A stretch of DNA of 64,000 bases from Deltaproteobacteria bacterium (GTDB lineage: Bacteria; Myxococcota_A; UBA9042), in contig JACKFC010000022.1 in NCBI GenBank assembly GCA_020632665.1, positions 10,995 through 74,994 on the forward strand, in the 5' to 3' direction. The position numbers and the translations under genes are program-made. Shown here one piece after another: positions 43,125 to 51,188 of the stretch (within the stretch, counting starts at the first letter, position 1; each line of letters starts with the position of its first letter). Below the pieces are notes generated by a model, which worked only from the letters and a program-made list of their open reading frames with translations, was not told the origin of the DNA and ran no database searches.

Positions 43125-43271
43125 TCGGGCCTGCAGGGGCCGGATTTCTCGTTGTGTCGACCCCTGGGCTCTGCTAGGTAGCGCGCCCCTGTCGCGACCG
43201 GCGTCGCCGGTGCGAGCGGCCCTTTCGCCGCGCTGGCACGGCCAGACGGGACCCGCCGCGAGGAGTACGCC

Positions 43272-44171
43272 TTGACCACGCCGTCCATCGATCCCCACAG
43301 CCTGTTCGCTGGCCTCGCGCCCGCCGGCACCATGCCCGCAGCGCCGTCGCGGATGGAGATCCCCGACAATCCGAAGAAGCTCGAGCAGCGCATCGCCTAC
43401 CACGTGACCAAGGCGAGCCACGCCTACGATATGTTGGCCGAGGGCGACAAGGTCATGGTCTGCATGTCGGGCGGCAAGGACTCGTACGCCATGCTGCACT
43501 TCTTGCAGCACGTTCAGCGGCACGCGCCGTTCCGCTTCGAGCTCGTCGCGGTCCACCTCGACCAGGGCCACCCCGGCTTCCCGCTCGACGTGCTCGAGGG
43601 CTACCTGAAGACCTGTGGCACGCCCTACGAGATCATCCACGAGCACACCTACCAGGTCGTGGTCGACAAGATCCTTCCGGGCAAGACGACCTGCTCGCTC
43701 TGCTCCCGCCTGCGTCGCGGCATCCTCTACTCGCACGCGCAGCGGCTCGGCTGCACCAAGATCGCGCTCGGCCACCACCGCGACGATATCCTCGCGACGC
43801 TGATGCTGAACCTCTTCTTCTGCGGCCAGCTCAAGGCGATGCCGCCGAAGCTGATCAGCGACGATGGCCGCAACGTGGTCATCCGGCCGCTCGCCTACGT
43901 CCCCGAGATCATGATCAAGCGCTTCGCCGCGATGCAGGGCTGGCCGCTGATCCCGTGCAGCCTCTGCAGCCGGCAGCCCGACCTGAAGCGGGCCCAGATG
44001 GAGGCGCTGCTCGAGACGATGGACGGCATCTACCCCGGGGCCCTGCCGAGCGCGCTCAACGCCCTGCAATCGGCGCACCCGCGCTTCCTACTCGACCGCA
44101 ACCTCTACGATTTCAACGCGGCGCCGGGCGGCGACGACGGCAGTGACGCCGACGAGGACGCCTTCGCATGA
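43272..44171 (+). CDS. ttcA: tRNA 2-thiocytidine(32) synthetase TtcA
   Basis: TtcA thiolates cytidine 32 of certain tRNAs using an Fe-S cluster and ATP. The 299-residue product has the PP-loop SGGKDS (66-71), the cluster cysteines TTCSLCSRLRRG (C141, C144) and a second CxxC in PCSLCSRQPDLKR (C229, C232), with LGHHRDDILATLMLN. Start is TTG at 43272 with GAGGAG upstream. A non-conserved N-terminal 30 residues and an acidic C-terminal tail flank the core. It overlaps the next gene by ATGA. Confidence 0.92.
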   Translation: MTTPSIDPHSLFAGLAPAGTMPAAPSRMEIPDNPKKLEQRIAYHVTKASHAYDMLAEGDKVMVCMSGGKDSYAMLHFLQHVQRHAPFRFELVAVHLDQGHPGFPLDVLEGYLKTCGTPYEIIHEHTYQVVVDKILPGKTTCSLCSRLRRGILYSHAQRLGCTKIALGHHRDDILATLMLNLFFCGQLKAMPPKLISDDGRNVVIRPLAYVPEIMIKRFAAMQGWPLIPCSLCSRQPDLKRAQMEALLETMDGIYPGALPSALNALQSAHPRFLLDRNLYDFNAAPGGDDGSDADEDAFA

Positions 44172-45964
44172 ATCAGCGCGCGGCCGGGCGCCTCGACCTC
44201 GACCGGCTGCTCGAGCTTCTCGAGCAAGCCGGGATGCTCGACCACAGCGCGGCAGTCGACGTGCAGATGAAGGCCGGCGGGCGGCTGCGGCAGCTCGAAC
44301 GCCAGCGTGAGCGCGCCGGCCTCTCCGACGTCCCGGTCTCCCCCGCCGAGCTGGTCGCCAGCTTCCGCTTGCCGGCCCGCGGCGCCGGAACCGTCACCGA
44401 AGCGCGGATCCAGCAGGTCATCGCCGACGCGGCGGGCGTGCCCTACGTCGATATCGATCCGCTGAAGATCGACGCCACGCTGATCACCGGCGCGGTCAGC
44501 CAGGCCTACGCGCGACGCAACGCCGTGCTGCCGCTGGGCCACCAAGATGGGCGCTTCCTGCTCGCGGTCGACGATCCCTTCGCCGGCGACGTGGTCGAGA
44601 CCATGCGGGCCCGGGTGCAGGAGCCGATCGAGGTCGTCGTCGCGCTGCGGGCCGATATCCTCCGCGTCCTCGAAGAGGTCTTTCGCTTCCGCGCCAGCCT
44701 CAAGGGCGCCATCGCCGAGCTCGGCGAGACCGGCACCGACTTCGGCAACCTCGAGCAGCTGGTCCGCCTCGGCGCCAACGCCAACCTCGACGGCGACGAC
44801 AGCCACGTCGTCCGCGCGGTCGACTTCCTGCTCCGCTACGCCCTGGACCAGTCAGCGTCGGACCTGCACATCGAGCCCAAGCGGCAGCATTCGGTGGTGC
44901 GCCTGCGGATCGACGGCCTGCTGCACCCGGTGCACCAGCTGCCGAAGGTCGTCCACGCCGCGGTGACCTCGCGGATCAAGACGCTGGCGCGGATGGATAT
45001 CGCGGAGAAGCGGCGGCCGCAGGACGGTCGGATCAAGATCGCCCACCGCGAGGTCGAGGTCGAGCTTCGGATCAGCTCGATGCCGACGGCATTCGGCGAG
45101 AAGTTGGTGATCCGCTTCTTCGACCCCGGCGTGCTGCTGCAGGAGGTCGACGCGCTCGGCTTCTTCGCCGACGAGCTGGAGTCGTTCCGGCGGGTGATCC
45201 GGCGGCCGAACGGCCTGGTGCTGGTCACCGGCCCCACCGGTTCGGGCAAGACGACGACGCTCTACTCCGCGTTACGGGCCATCGCCGGGCCGACGATCAA
45301 CGTCGCCACGATCGAAGATCCGATCGAGATGGTGGTCGAGGACTTCAACCAGACCGCCACCAACGCCCGGCTCGGCCTCGACTTCAGCACGCTGTTGCGG
45401 ACCCTGCTGCGACAAGATCCCGACGTCGTCATGGTCGGTGAGATCCGCGACCGCGAAACCGCCCAGGCCGCGGTACAGGCGGCGCTGACCGGCCACCTCG
45501 TCCTCTCGACCGTGCACACCAACGACGCCCCGGGCGCCGTCTCGCGCATGGTCGACCTCGGCGCCGAGCCCTTCTTGCTCTCGACCACGTTGCTCGGCGT
45601 CTTGGCGCAGCGGCTGCTGCGTCGCGTCTGCCTCTCCTGCCGGGAGGAGACGACCCTGAGCCCTGAGTTGGCCGCCGGCCTCGGCCTGGATCCCGGCGAG
45701 GCCCGCTCGTTCGTGGTCTGGCGTGGCCAGGGCTGCCCGGTCTGCCGTGGCACCGGCTTGAAGGGCCGGGTCGGCGTCTTCGAGTGGATGGTCCTCGACG
45801 AGCGCCTGCGCAAGATGGTCCAGGAGGGCGCCGACGCGGTCGAGATCGGCCGCGCCGCCCAACGCGCCGGCATGCGCTCGCTGCGTGAGTCGGCGCTGAA
45901 GAAACTCGCCCTCGGCCTGACCTCGGCCGAGGAGGTGATCCGCGTCACCGCCGAAGGAGGATGA
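44168..45964 (+). CDS. Type II/IV pilus secretion ATPase (GspE/PilB family)
   Basis: The 598-residue product has the N-terminal MshEN-like domain (about 65-160), the Walker A GPTGSGKTTTLY near 354, the Asp box TIEDPIE, Walker B VVMVGEIRDRETAQ, and the tetracysteine zinc site CLSCREE...CPVCRGTG of PilB/GspE. It should power pilus extension or type II secretion at the inner membrane. No other pilus or Gsp genes adjoin; the pilin at 28.3 kb is the only structural partner in the window. It is coupled by ATGA to ttcA before and hslO after. Confidence 0.93.
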   Translation: MNQRAAGRLDLDRLLELLEQAGMLDHSAAVDVQMKAGGRLRQLERQRERAGLSDVPVSPAELVASFRLPARGAGTVTEARIQQVIADAAGVPYVDIDPLKIDATLITGAVSQAYARRNAVLPLGHQDGRFLLAVDDPFAGDVVETMRARVQEPIEVVVALRADILRVLEEVFRFRASLKGAIAELGETGTDFGNLEQLVRLGANANLDGDDSHVVRAVDFLLRYALDQSASDLHIEPKRQHSVVRLRIDGLLHPVHQLPKVVHAAVTSRIKTLARMDIAEKRRPQDGRIKIAHREVEVELRISSMPTAFGEKLVIRFFDPGVLLQEVDALGFFADELESFRRVIRRPNGLVLVTGPTGSGKTTTLYSALRAIAGPTINVATIEDPIEMVVEDFNQTATNARLGLDFSTLLRTLLRQDPDVVMVGEIRDRETAQAAVQAALTGHLVLSTVHTNDAPGAVSRMVDLGAEPFLLSTTLLGVLAQRLLRRVCLSCREETTLSPELAAGLGLDPGEARSFVVWRGQGCPVCRGTGLKGRVGVFEWMVLDERLRKMVQEGADAVEIGRAAQRAGMRSLRESALKKLALGLTSAEEVIRVTAEGG

Positions 45965-46938
45965 TGAGCGACCCCACCGAACCCGAGGGCGCTCCGCGCA
46001 TTCGGTCCGCCGCCGCACAGCGCTACCTGGAGGCCCGCGAGGCCCGGCGCACGGCGAAGCCCGAGCTGCTGCCCGAGCCGCCGCCGCCGAGCGAGGACAC
46101 GCTCTGGCGTGGCTTGCTGCGCGACGGCCAGATGCGGCTGATGGTCGCCCGCGCCGGACGCGCCGGCCACGCGATCTCGACCGGCCTCGACTGCCGCCCG
46201 GTGGCGGATCGCTTCGTCCGCGAGCTCGTGCTGGCGACGCAATTGGTCCGCAGCACGCTCAACCCAGACGAGACGCTGCAGCTCGCCGGCTTCCAGCAGG
46301 GTGGCGTCGGCAATTTCGTCGTCGACGTCTTCGAGGACGGTGGTGTCCGCGCCACGCTCCGCCACCCCGAGAGTACCGGACCGGCGCTGGCCGGCGGCAC
46401 GCTACAGGTCACCCGGCAGCAGCGGGGCCGCGGCCAATACCGCAGCTCGGTGGCCTTCGCCGAGGGCGACCGCACCTCCGACGTGCTGATGCGCTACCTG
46501 CTCGAGAGCGAGCAGATCCTGACCCTGCTCGACGTCGACGTCGCGCCGGAGCGCGGTGACCACGGCCTCGCCGCGGTGGGCTCGATCGTGCAGTTGATGC
46601 CCGAAGGCAGCCGTGAGGACTTGGCCCGCTTGGTCCAGAACCTCGAGGCCAGCGGCAAGCCGGGCCCGGCGATGGTCGATGGCGACCCCGACGCGGTGGC
46701 CTGGGCCGAGCGCTTGCTCGATGGATTCTATTGGGATCAGGTGGCGCGACAGGATCTCGCGTTCCACTGCCCGTGCTCGGCCGAGCGCGTGGTGGCCCTG
46801 CTCGCTTCGCTGCCGCCCGACGACCTCCGCGAGGTCATCGATGGGCTCGAAGTCGTCGAGTCCACCTGCGACTATTGCCGCACGACGTACACCACGCCGG
46901 TCGACCAGCTGCAGGCCTTGCTCGGCACGCCGTCCTGA
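45961..46938 (+). CDS. hslO: Redox-regulated chaperone Hsp33
   Basis: Hsp33 is a holdase switched on by oxidation of a zinc-bound Cys cluster. The 325-residue product ends with HCPCSAERV and, about 30 residues later, STCDYCRTTY, the CxC...CxxC zinc switch. The core (QLAGFQQGGVGNFVVDVFEDG, SVAFAEGDRTSDVLMRYLLESEQI) fits the family. A charged, proline-rich N-terminal extension of about 45 residues precedes the core. Two in-frame ATGs (45961, 45964) follow AAGGAGG; the second has the better spacing. It overlaps the GspE/PilB gene and faces grxD across a hairpin. Confidence 0.88.
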   Translation: MMSDPTEPEGAPRIRSAAAQRYLEAREARRTAKPELLPEPPPPSEDTLWRGLLRDGQMRLMVARAGRAGHAISTGLDCRPVADRFVRELVLATQLVRSTLNPDETLQLAGFQQGGVGNFVVDVFEDGGVRATLRHPESTGPALAGGTLQVTRQQRGRGQYRSSVAFAEGDRTSDVLMRYLLESEQILTLLDVDVAPERGDHGLAAVGSIVQLMPEGSREDLARLVQNLEASGKPGPAMVDGDPDAVAWAERLLDGFYWDQVARQDLAFHCPCSAERVVALLASLPPDDLREVIDGLEVVESTCDYCRTTYTTPVDQLQALLGTPS

Positions 46939-46950
46939 CGGCCGAGCAAG
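46917..46950. terminator. Perfect 10-bp hairpin between convergent hslO and grxD
   Basis: CTTGCTCGGC (46917-46926) pairs perfectly with GCCGAGCAAG (46941-46950); the hslO stop lies in the 14-nt loop. It sits between two convergent genes and is symmetrical, so it can serve both strands. No T-run follows on either side. Confidence 0.6.
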
Positions 46951-46968
46951 ACCCGAGCGTCGTCGTGG

Positions 46969-47310
46969 CTAGGCGTCGGCGCCGGCGGCCTGCTGCAGCA
47001 GCGGCTGCAGCTCGCCGGTCTGGAACATATCGAGGGTGATGTCGCAGCCGCCGATCAGCTCGCCCTTGACGTAGAGCTGCGGGATCGTCGGCCAGTTGCC
47101 GTAGGCCTTGATCCCTTCGCGGATCTCGGGGTCGGCCAGGACGTTGACGGCCTGGTACGGCGTGCCGATCTGCGCCAGCACCTGCGCCACGCGGGCCGAG
47201 AAGCCACACATCGGGAAGTTCGGCGTGCCCTTCATGAAGAGCACGACGGGGCTCCCCTTGACGATGCCGTCGATGCGCTCGAGCACGGGGTCGTTCTGCG
47301 TCTCGCTCAT
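46969..47310 (-). CDS. grxD: Monothiol glutaredoxin (Grx4/GrxD type)
   Basis: The 113-residue product has the CGFS active site (PMCGFSARV, C35), VVLFMKGTP, WPTIPQLYVKGELIGGCDI and the glutathione-binding TIP loop. CGFS glutaredoxins hold a bridging [2Fe-2S] cluster and deliver it to target proteins, often with BolA. The BolA gene is 9 nt upstream on the same strand, a classic pair. It converges on hslO. Confidence 0.95.
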   Translation of the reverse strand: MSETQNDPVLERIDGIVKGSPVVLFMKGTPNFPMCGFSARVAQVLAQIGTPYQAVNVLADPEIREGIKAYGNWPTIPQLYVKGELIGGCDITLDMFQTGELQPLLQQAAGADA

Positions 47311-47319
47311 GGGATCCTC

Positions 47320-47580
47320 CTAGGCGTTCTGCGGCGCGCGGGTGCGCAGCGCCAATGCGTGAATTTGGCGGCCGACCGGCTCTCCGAGCGCGGCGTAGAC
47401 CAGGCGATGTTGGGCGATCCGCGTGGTGCCGGCGAAGGCCGCGGCTTCGATCTCGACCTCGAAGTGGTCGTCGGTGCCCGTGGTGTCGCGGACGCTGAAC
47501 GTCGCGCCCGGGAAGGCGGCGGCCAGGGTCTGCTCGATATACGCCGCGACCGAACCGGGCGCGGGGCTGTCGATGCTCAT
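47320..47580 (-). CDS. BolA-family protein
   Basis: The 86-residue product matches BolA/IbaG: DDHFEVEIEAAAFAGTTRIAQHRLVYAALGE with the conserved HRLVYAAL helix and IHALALRTRAP. BolA proteins bind CGFS glutaredoxins through a shared [2Fe-2S] cluster and act in iron or stress control. It precedes grxD by 9 nt and diverges from the secreted-protein gene at 47798 across a 217-bp gap with no other feature I can support. Confidence 0.92.
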   Translation of the reverse strand: MSIDSPAPGSVAAYIEQTLAAAFPGATFSVRDTTGTDDHFEVEIEAAAFAGTTRIAQHRLVYAALGEPVGRQIHALALRTRAPQNA

Positions 47581-47797
47581 GTCGCTCCTCTTCCGCCCCC
47601 AGGGGGGACGGCGGCCGCACTCTGCGCCAGCGGGGCCGTGCCAGCAAGTGTCGCGTCGCTAGGCGGCCGATTTCCACGGGGTTGTCGACGAAGGCTCTGC
47701 TCCCGCCGATCCGCTGCGCGCGGCCATTGTCGGGCCGCCGTCGGCGCTGCTATGGTAGCAAAGCCCGCGCTCCGGCGTCGGGTGCCGGAGGCCTACG

Positions 47798-48262
47798 ATG
47801 CGTTCTGCCCGAATCTTGCTGCTGGTCCTGCTCGCCGCGCCCCTGCTGGTCGCGTTCCGACCGTTCACGCCGGTGCAGTCGGTCTGCGACAAATGTCCGG
47901 TCAAGGGCGACCGAATCACCCTGAAGGACGGTGCGGTCGTCGTCGCCAAGGTGATCGGCAAGAACCAGGACGGCTGGATCATCGAGCTCCACGGCGAGGT
48001 CCGCTTCGCGCAGTTCCGCGAGGTCGAGCGGGTGGACTTCGTCAGCGGCGCCGAGCCCAAGGGCCTCGAGCAATACGATCAGATCCTGATCAAGAACGCC
48101 GACCAGACCGTGCTCTTCGGCACCTTGATCCAGATCGAGGCCGGCAAGCCGCTGGCGCTGCGCTCGCCGCGTGGTCAGGTCTACATGGTCTCCCCCGAGC
48201 AGGTGCTGGTCTATTACCACCGCGGCAAGCGCCGTGCGCCGGTCGCCGCGCCCGCGAACTGA
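47798..48262 (+). CDS. Exported protein of unknown function
   Basis: The 154-residue product has a signal-like hydrophobic N-terminus (ILLLVLLAAPLLVAF). A CDKC pair follows near residue 30, then beta-rich sequence (KGDRITLKDGAVVVAKVIGKNQDGWIIELHGEVRFAQF) that resembles an SH3-like or LSm-like small barrel repeated twice. The C-terminus is Arg/Lys-rich. It is 12 nt upstream of the GH57-like gene. I do not know the family. Confidence 0.7.
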   Translation: MRSARILLLVLLAAPLLVAFRPFTPVQSVCDKCPVKGDRITLKDGAVVVAKVIGKNQDGWIIELHGEVRFAQFREVERVDFVSGAEPKGLEQYDQILIKNADQTVLFGTLIQIEAGKPLALRSPRGQVYMVSPEQVLVYYHRGKRRAPVAAPAN

Positions 48263-48274
48263 CGGACGCCCACG

Positions 48275-50371
48275 TTGCACACGTCCCGACTTCGGCTGAT
48301 CGGGGTGCTCTCGGCCCCGGTCGGTACGCGCCATGACGCGCTGTTGCGCCTCTGCGAGTCGACGCTCGAGCCGCTGATCGACGCGCTCGAAGGGTCCAAG
48401 GCCTGCTTGGCGCTGCGCGTCGACGGCACCATCCTCGAATTCCTCGAAGCCCACGAAGTCGCGCTGGCCGATCGCCTGGCGCGGCTCTGCGCCGACGGTC
48501 GGGTCGAACCGGTTGGTGGCGGCTTCTACGCGCCGATCCTCGCCCTGCTGCCGTGGCGCGACGCGCTCGGCCAACTCGAGATGACCGCGGGCTTCCTCGA
48601 GCGGCGCACCGGCGTCCGACCGACCGGCGCGTGGCTCGACGAGGGTGTCTGGGAGCCGCGCTTGGCGGAGGTCCTCGAAGCCGGCGGCGCGACCTGGACC
48701 GCGATCGACGCCGGCGCGCTGCGGGCAGCGGCCATCGACGGCGAGCTCGACGGCCATTTCGTCACCGAGCACGTCGGTCGTCCGCTGGCGGTGCTGCCGA
48801 TCGACGCGGCGCTGGTCCGCGCGGTCGCTGCGCACGACGGCGCCGCGGTGGTCGAGCGGGTCCGCGCGTCGGCAGAGCGGCTCGGCCGCGACGTCACGCT
48901 GACCTGGGCCGGCCCCGCTTCCGTGCTCGCCGACGGCGGCAGCGCGAGCGGGCTGCAGACCCTGCTGGACGCGCTCGACTTGGCGACCGACGTCACGCTG
49001 GCCTTGCCGGGCCCGACGGTCGAGCAGGAAGTCGGCCGCGGCCGCGTCTACCTCGCCTCCGGCGTCGCTCCTGCGATGACGGCGCAGACCATCGCGCCCT
49101 GGCGGATCGCGGGGTGGCAGCGGCGGCGGGCGATGCTGCAAGCGGCGGGCGATGGCGAGAGCGAGGCCGAGCAATGGCTGCGCGGCGGCATCTGGCAGGC
49201 CTTCCTCGCCCGCTACGGTGAGATCGACCGGCTGCACAAGCGGATGCTCGACGTCTCGCGTCGCTTCGCCGCGGTCGAGCGGGTGATGCGCAACGGCGGC
49301 TTCCGCGCGATGAGCCAACTGGTCAAGCCGCGCCGGGCGCTCTACCGCGGCCAGGTCGGCGCCGTCTTCGGCTGGGGCGCGCGCGCCGCGATGCACGACG
49401 CCGATATCCGCGCCGCCGTCCACGCCGCGCTCTGCGAGGCCGAGCGCAGCGTCGAGGGCCTGGTCCGCGGCCGCAGCGATTTCCTCGAGGTCTCGCTGCG
49501 CGACGTCTACGCCGAGCTGGAGACGGCCGTGCTGGTGCGCAGCCGTCGCCTGCGCGTGGTCGTCCGACCGCACGCCGGAGGCACGGTGGCCTGCCTCGAG
49601 CACACCGCCTCGGGCCTGGCGCTGCACGACGTGCTGACCCGCCGGCAGGAGCTCGGCCAGCCGCCAGGGATGCCCCAGGACGCCTACGAGCGCGCGCTCT
49701 TCCACGACCGCATCGCGCCGGTCGCGGCAGCCGGCTCCGAACCGCTCGACGACCCGCCGGGCGCCGGCGATCTGCTCAACGCGCGCTATCGACTCCTCGG
49801 CGCCGATACCCAGGGGCGCGGCGCTGACGAGACGGCCCGCATCACCCTCGCCGGCCGCGGCGAGGTCGTCCTCGGCGACGGCCGGACCGTCGCGGTCGAG
49901 GTGGTGAAGCGGATCGAAGTCGACGCGCGACACGAGGCGGTGCGGGTCCGTTGGGCCGTCGAACTGGCCGAGGCCGTCGCCGAACCGCTGGAATTCCTGG
50001 TCGAGTGCAACCTCAGCGCCGCGACCAGCCGCTGCGAAGAGGCCGAAGTCGCGCTCGGCGGTGGTCCTGCGCGCGCCGCTGCCGAGCCGCAGCAGGGCAA
50101 CGCGTCGAGCCTCGAGCTACGGCTGCCCTTGCGTCGGGCGCGGGTTGGCCTGCACCTGCAGCGCAGCGACGCAGCGGTCGGCGCCCAGCCGATGCGGCTC
50201 GCGGTCGCACCGCTCTTCAGCCTCGCGATGCCGCATGGCGCGACGCCACGGCCCGCCTTTCAGGGCGTGACGGCATTGGCGCGGGTGCCGCTGGCAGAAG
50301 GATCGCGGCGATTGGAGTTCGAAGCGTGGCTTTCGGTCGTGGCCGAAGGCGCGGCGGACGACGTGGACTAG
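48275..50371 (+). CDS. GH57-like protein (4-alpha-glucanotransferase/amylase family), apparently degenerate
   Basis: The 698-residue product resembles GH57 4-alpha-glucanotransferases: GGGFYAPILALLP, then GAWLDEGVWEP where E123 lines up with the GH57 nucleophile segment, a central region with QRRRAMLQA and HKRMLDVSRR, and C-terminal beta domains (DUF1926-like). Two hallmarks are gone: the N-terminal HNHQPVG loop reads LSAPVG, and the DDGEKFG acid/base segment appears reduced to ADGG. Catalysis is therefore doubtful; carbohydrate binding remains possible. The TTG start at 48275 is near the family N-terminus but has only a weak ribosome site. Its neighbour 12 nt upstream is the exported protein. 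Confidence 0.7.
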   Translation: MHTSRLRLIGVLSAPVGTRHDALLRLCESTLEPLIDALEGSKACLALRVDGTILEFLEAHEVALADRLARLCADGRVEPVGGGFYAPILALLPWRDALGQLEMTAGFLERRTGVRPTGAWLDEGVWEPRLAEVLEAGGATWTAIDAGALRAAAIDGELDGHFVTEHVGRPLAVLPIDAALVRAVAAHDGAAVVERVRASAERLGRDVTLTWAGPASVLADGGSASGLQTLLDALDLATDVTLALPGPTVEQEVGRGRVYLASGVAPAMTAQTIAPWRIAGWQRRRAMLQAAGDGESEAEQWLRGGIWQAFLARYGEIDRLHKRMLDVSRRFAAVERVMRNGGFRAMSQLVKPRRALYRGQVGAVFGWGARAAMHDADIRAAVHAALCEAERSVEGLVRGRSDFLEVSLRDVYAELETAVLVRSRRLRVVVRPHAGGTVACLEHTASGLALHDVLTRRQELGQPPGMPQDAYERALFHDRIAPVAAAGSEPLDDPPGAGDLLNARYRLLGADTQGRGADETARITLAGRGEVVLGDGRTVAVEVVKRIEVDARHEAVRVRWAVELAEAVAEPLEFLVECNLSAATSRCEEAEVALGGGPARAAAEPQQGNASSLELRLPLRRARVGLHLQRSDAAVGAQPMRLAVAPLFSLAMPHGATPRPAFQGVTALARVPLAEGSRRLEFEAWLSVVAEGAADDVD

Positions 50372-50404
50372 CGCTGCGTCGCGACGCGCGTCGACGAGGG
50401 TCGC

Positions 50405-51055
50405 TCAGCCTGGGTTGGGGCGACCGGAGACGGCGCCGAGCACGGCCCGGATCTTCTCCTCGGCCTCGGCGATATTCTCCTCGTCGCCACCGAGCCAGAC
50501 GCGCCCGAACGCACCGAAGGTCACCATCTCGAGCACGCGGATATTGGCGTGCTTCTCGGCTTCGTTGGTCGCGAGCAGGGCGTAGCCGGCGGGGTGGACC
50601 TCGAGCACGAAGAGCGTCTCGCCAGCGCGGATCATATCGCCGTGGCGCATGCGGTTGATCAGCTGGGTCTGGTGCCCGTCGATGCCGGTGATGCGCTCGG
50701 CCGAGGTGATCCGCGGCTGCAGCCGGGCGTCCTCGTCGATGCCGTAGAAGTCGAGCAGGGCCTCGCCGGCGGCGCGGATCTGACCGCGGTCGTCGTGGTG
50801 CACCTCGAGCATGCCGAAGGCGCGCTCGACGATCTGCATGCCGGGGATCACACTCGTATTCTTGAGGATCGTGTCGGTCACGCGGTTGATGCTCATGCCC
50901 GGCGCGACCTCGACCAAGAGTGCGGCTTGCTCTTCCAGCGGAAGGAAGCCACGCGCCACGGTCGCGATGAACGAGGCAGTCTGCGGCTGCAGCGAGTCGA
51001 TGATGGTGTAGGTCCGCAGCTCGATGGCTTCGCCGCTTGCGTTGCTTGCGCTCAT
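50405..51055 (-). CDS. BMC-T bacterial microcompartment shell protein (stacked-trimer, CsoS1D-like type)
   Basis: The 216-residue product matches the double-BMC trimer class known from Haliangium and CsoS1D: LRTYTIIDSLQPQTASFI, ARGFLP, APGMSINRVTD, the pore segment VERAFGMLEVHH (Glu-Arg at 77-78), HQTQLINRMRHG and HPAGYALLATNEAEK. These proteins form gated pores in the shells of protein organelles. AAGGAG 6 nt before the ATG sets the start. No BMC-H hexamer, BMC-P pentamer or encapsulated enzyme gene occurs in the window, so the gene is an orphan here. It diverges from the DUF58 gene. Confidence 0.85.
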   Translation of the reverse strand: MSASNASGEAIELRTYTIIDSLQPQTASFIATVARGFLPLEEQAALLVEVAPGMSINRVTDTILKNTSVIPGMQIVERAFGMLEVHHDDRGQIRAAGEALLDFYGIDEDARLQPRITSAERITGIDGHQTQLINRMRHGDMIRAGETLFVLEVHPAGYALLATNEAEKHANIRVLEMVTFGAFGRVWLGGDEENIAEAEEKIRAVLGAVSGRPNPG

Positions 51056-51188
51056 CACCGCTCCTTCTGGCGTCTCGCCCGTTTTTCGCTCTCGCGCCGT
51101 CGTGCGCGCCCCGGGTCTCTCCGGCGCGCCATCTTCGGGCACCACGCCTGCGCTTGCAAGCGTCCGGGCCGCGCGCGATGCTGCCCGC

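Noticed and set aside
43197..43211. ACCGGCGTCGCCGGT inverted repeat before ttcA
   Set aside because: Stem arms meet across one base, so no RNA hairpin forms without shortening it, and such GC palindromes are common here.
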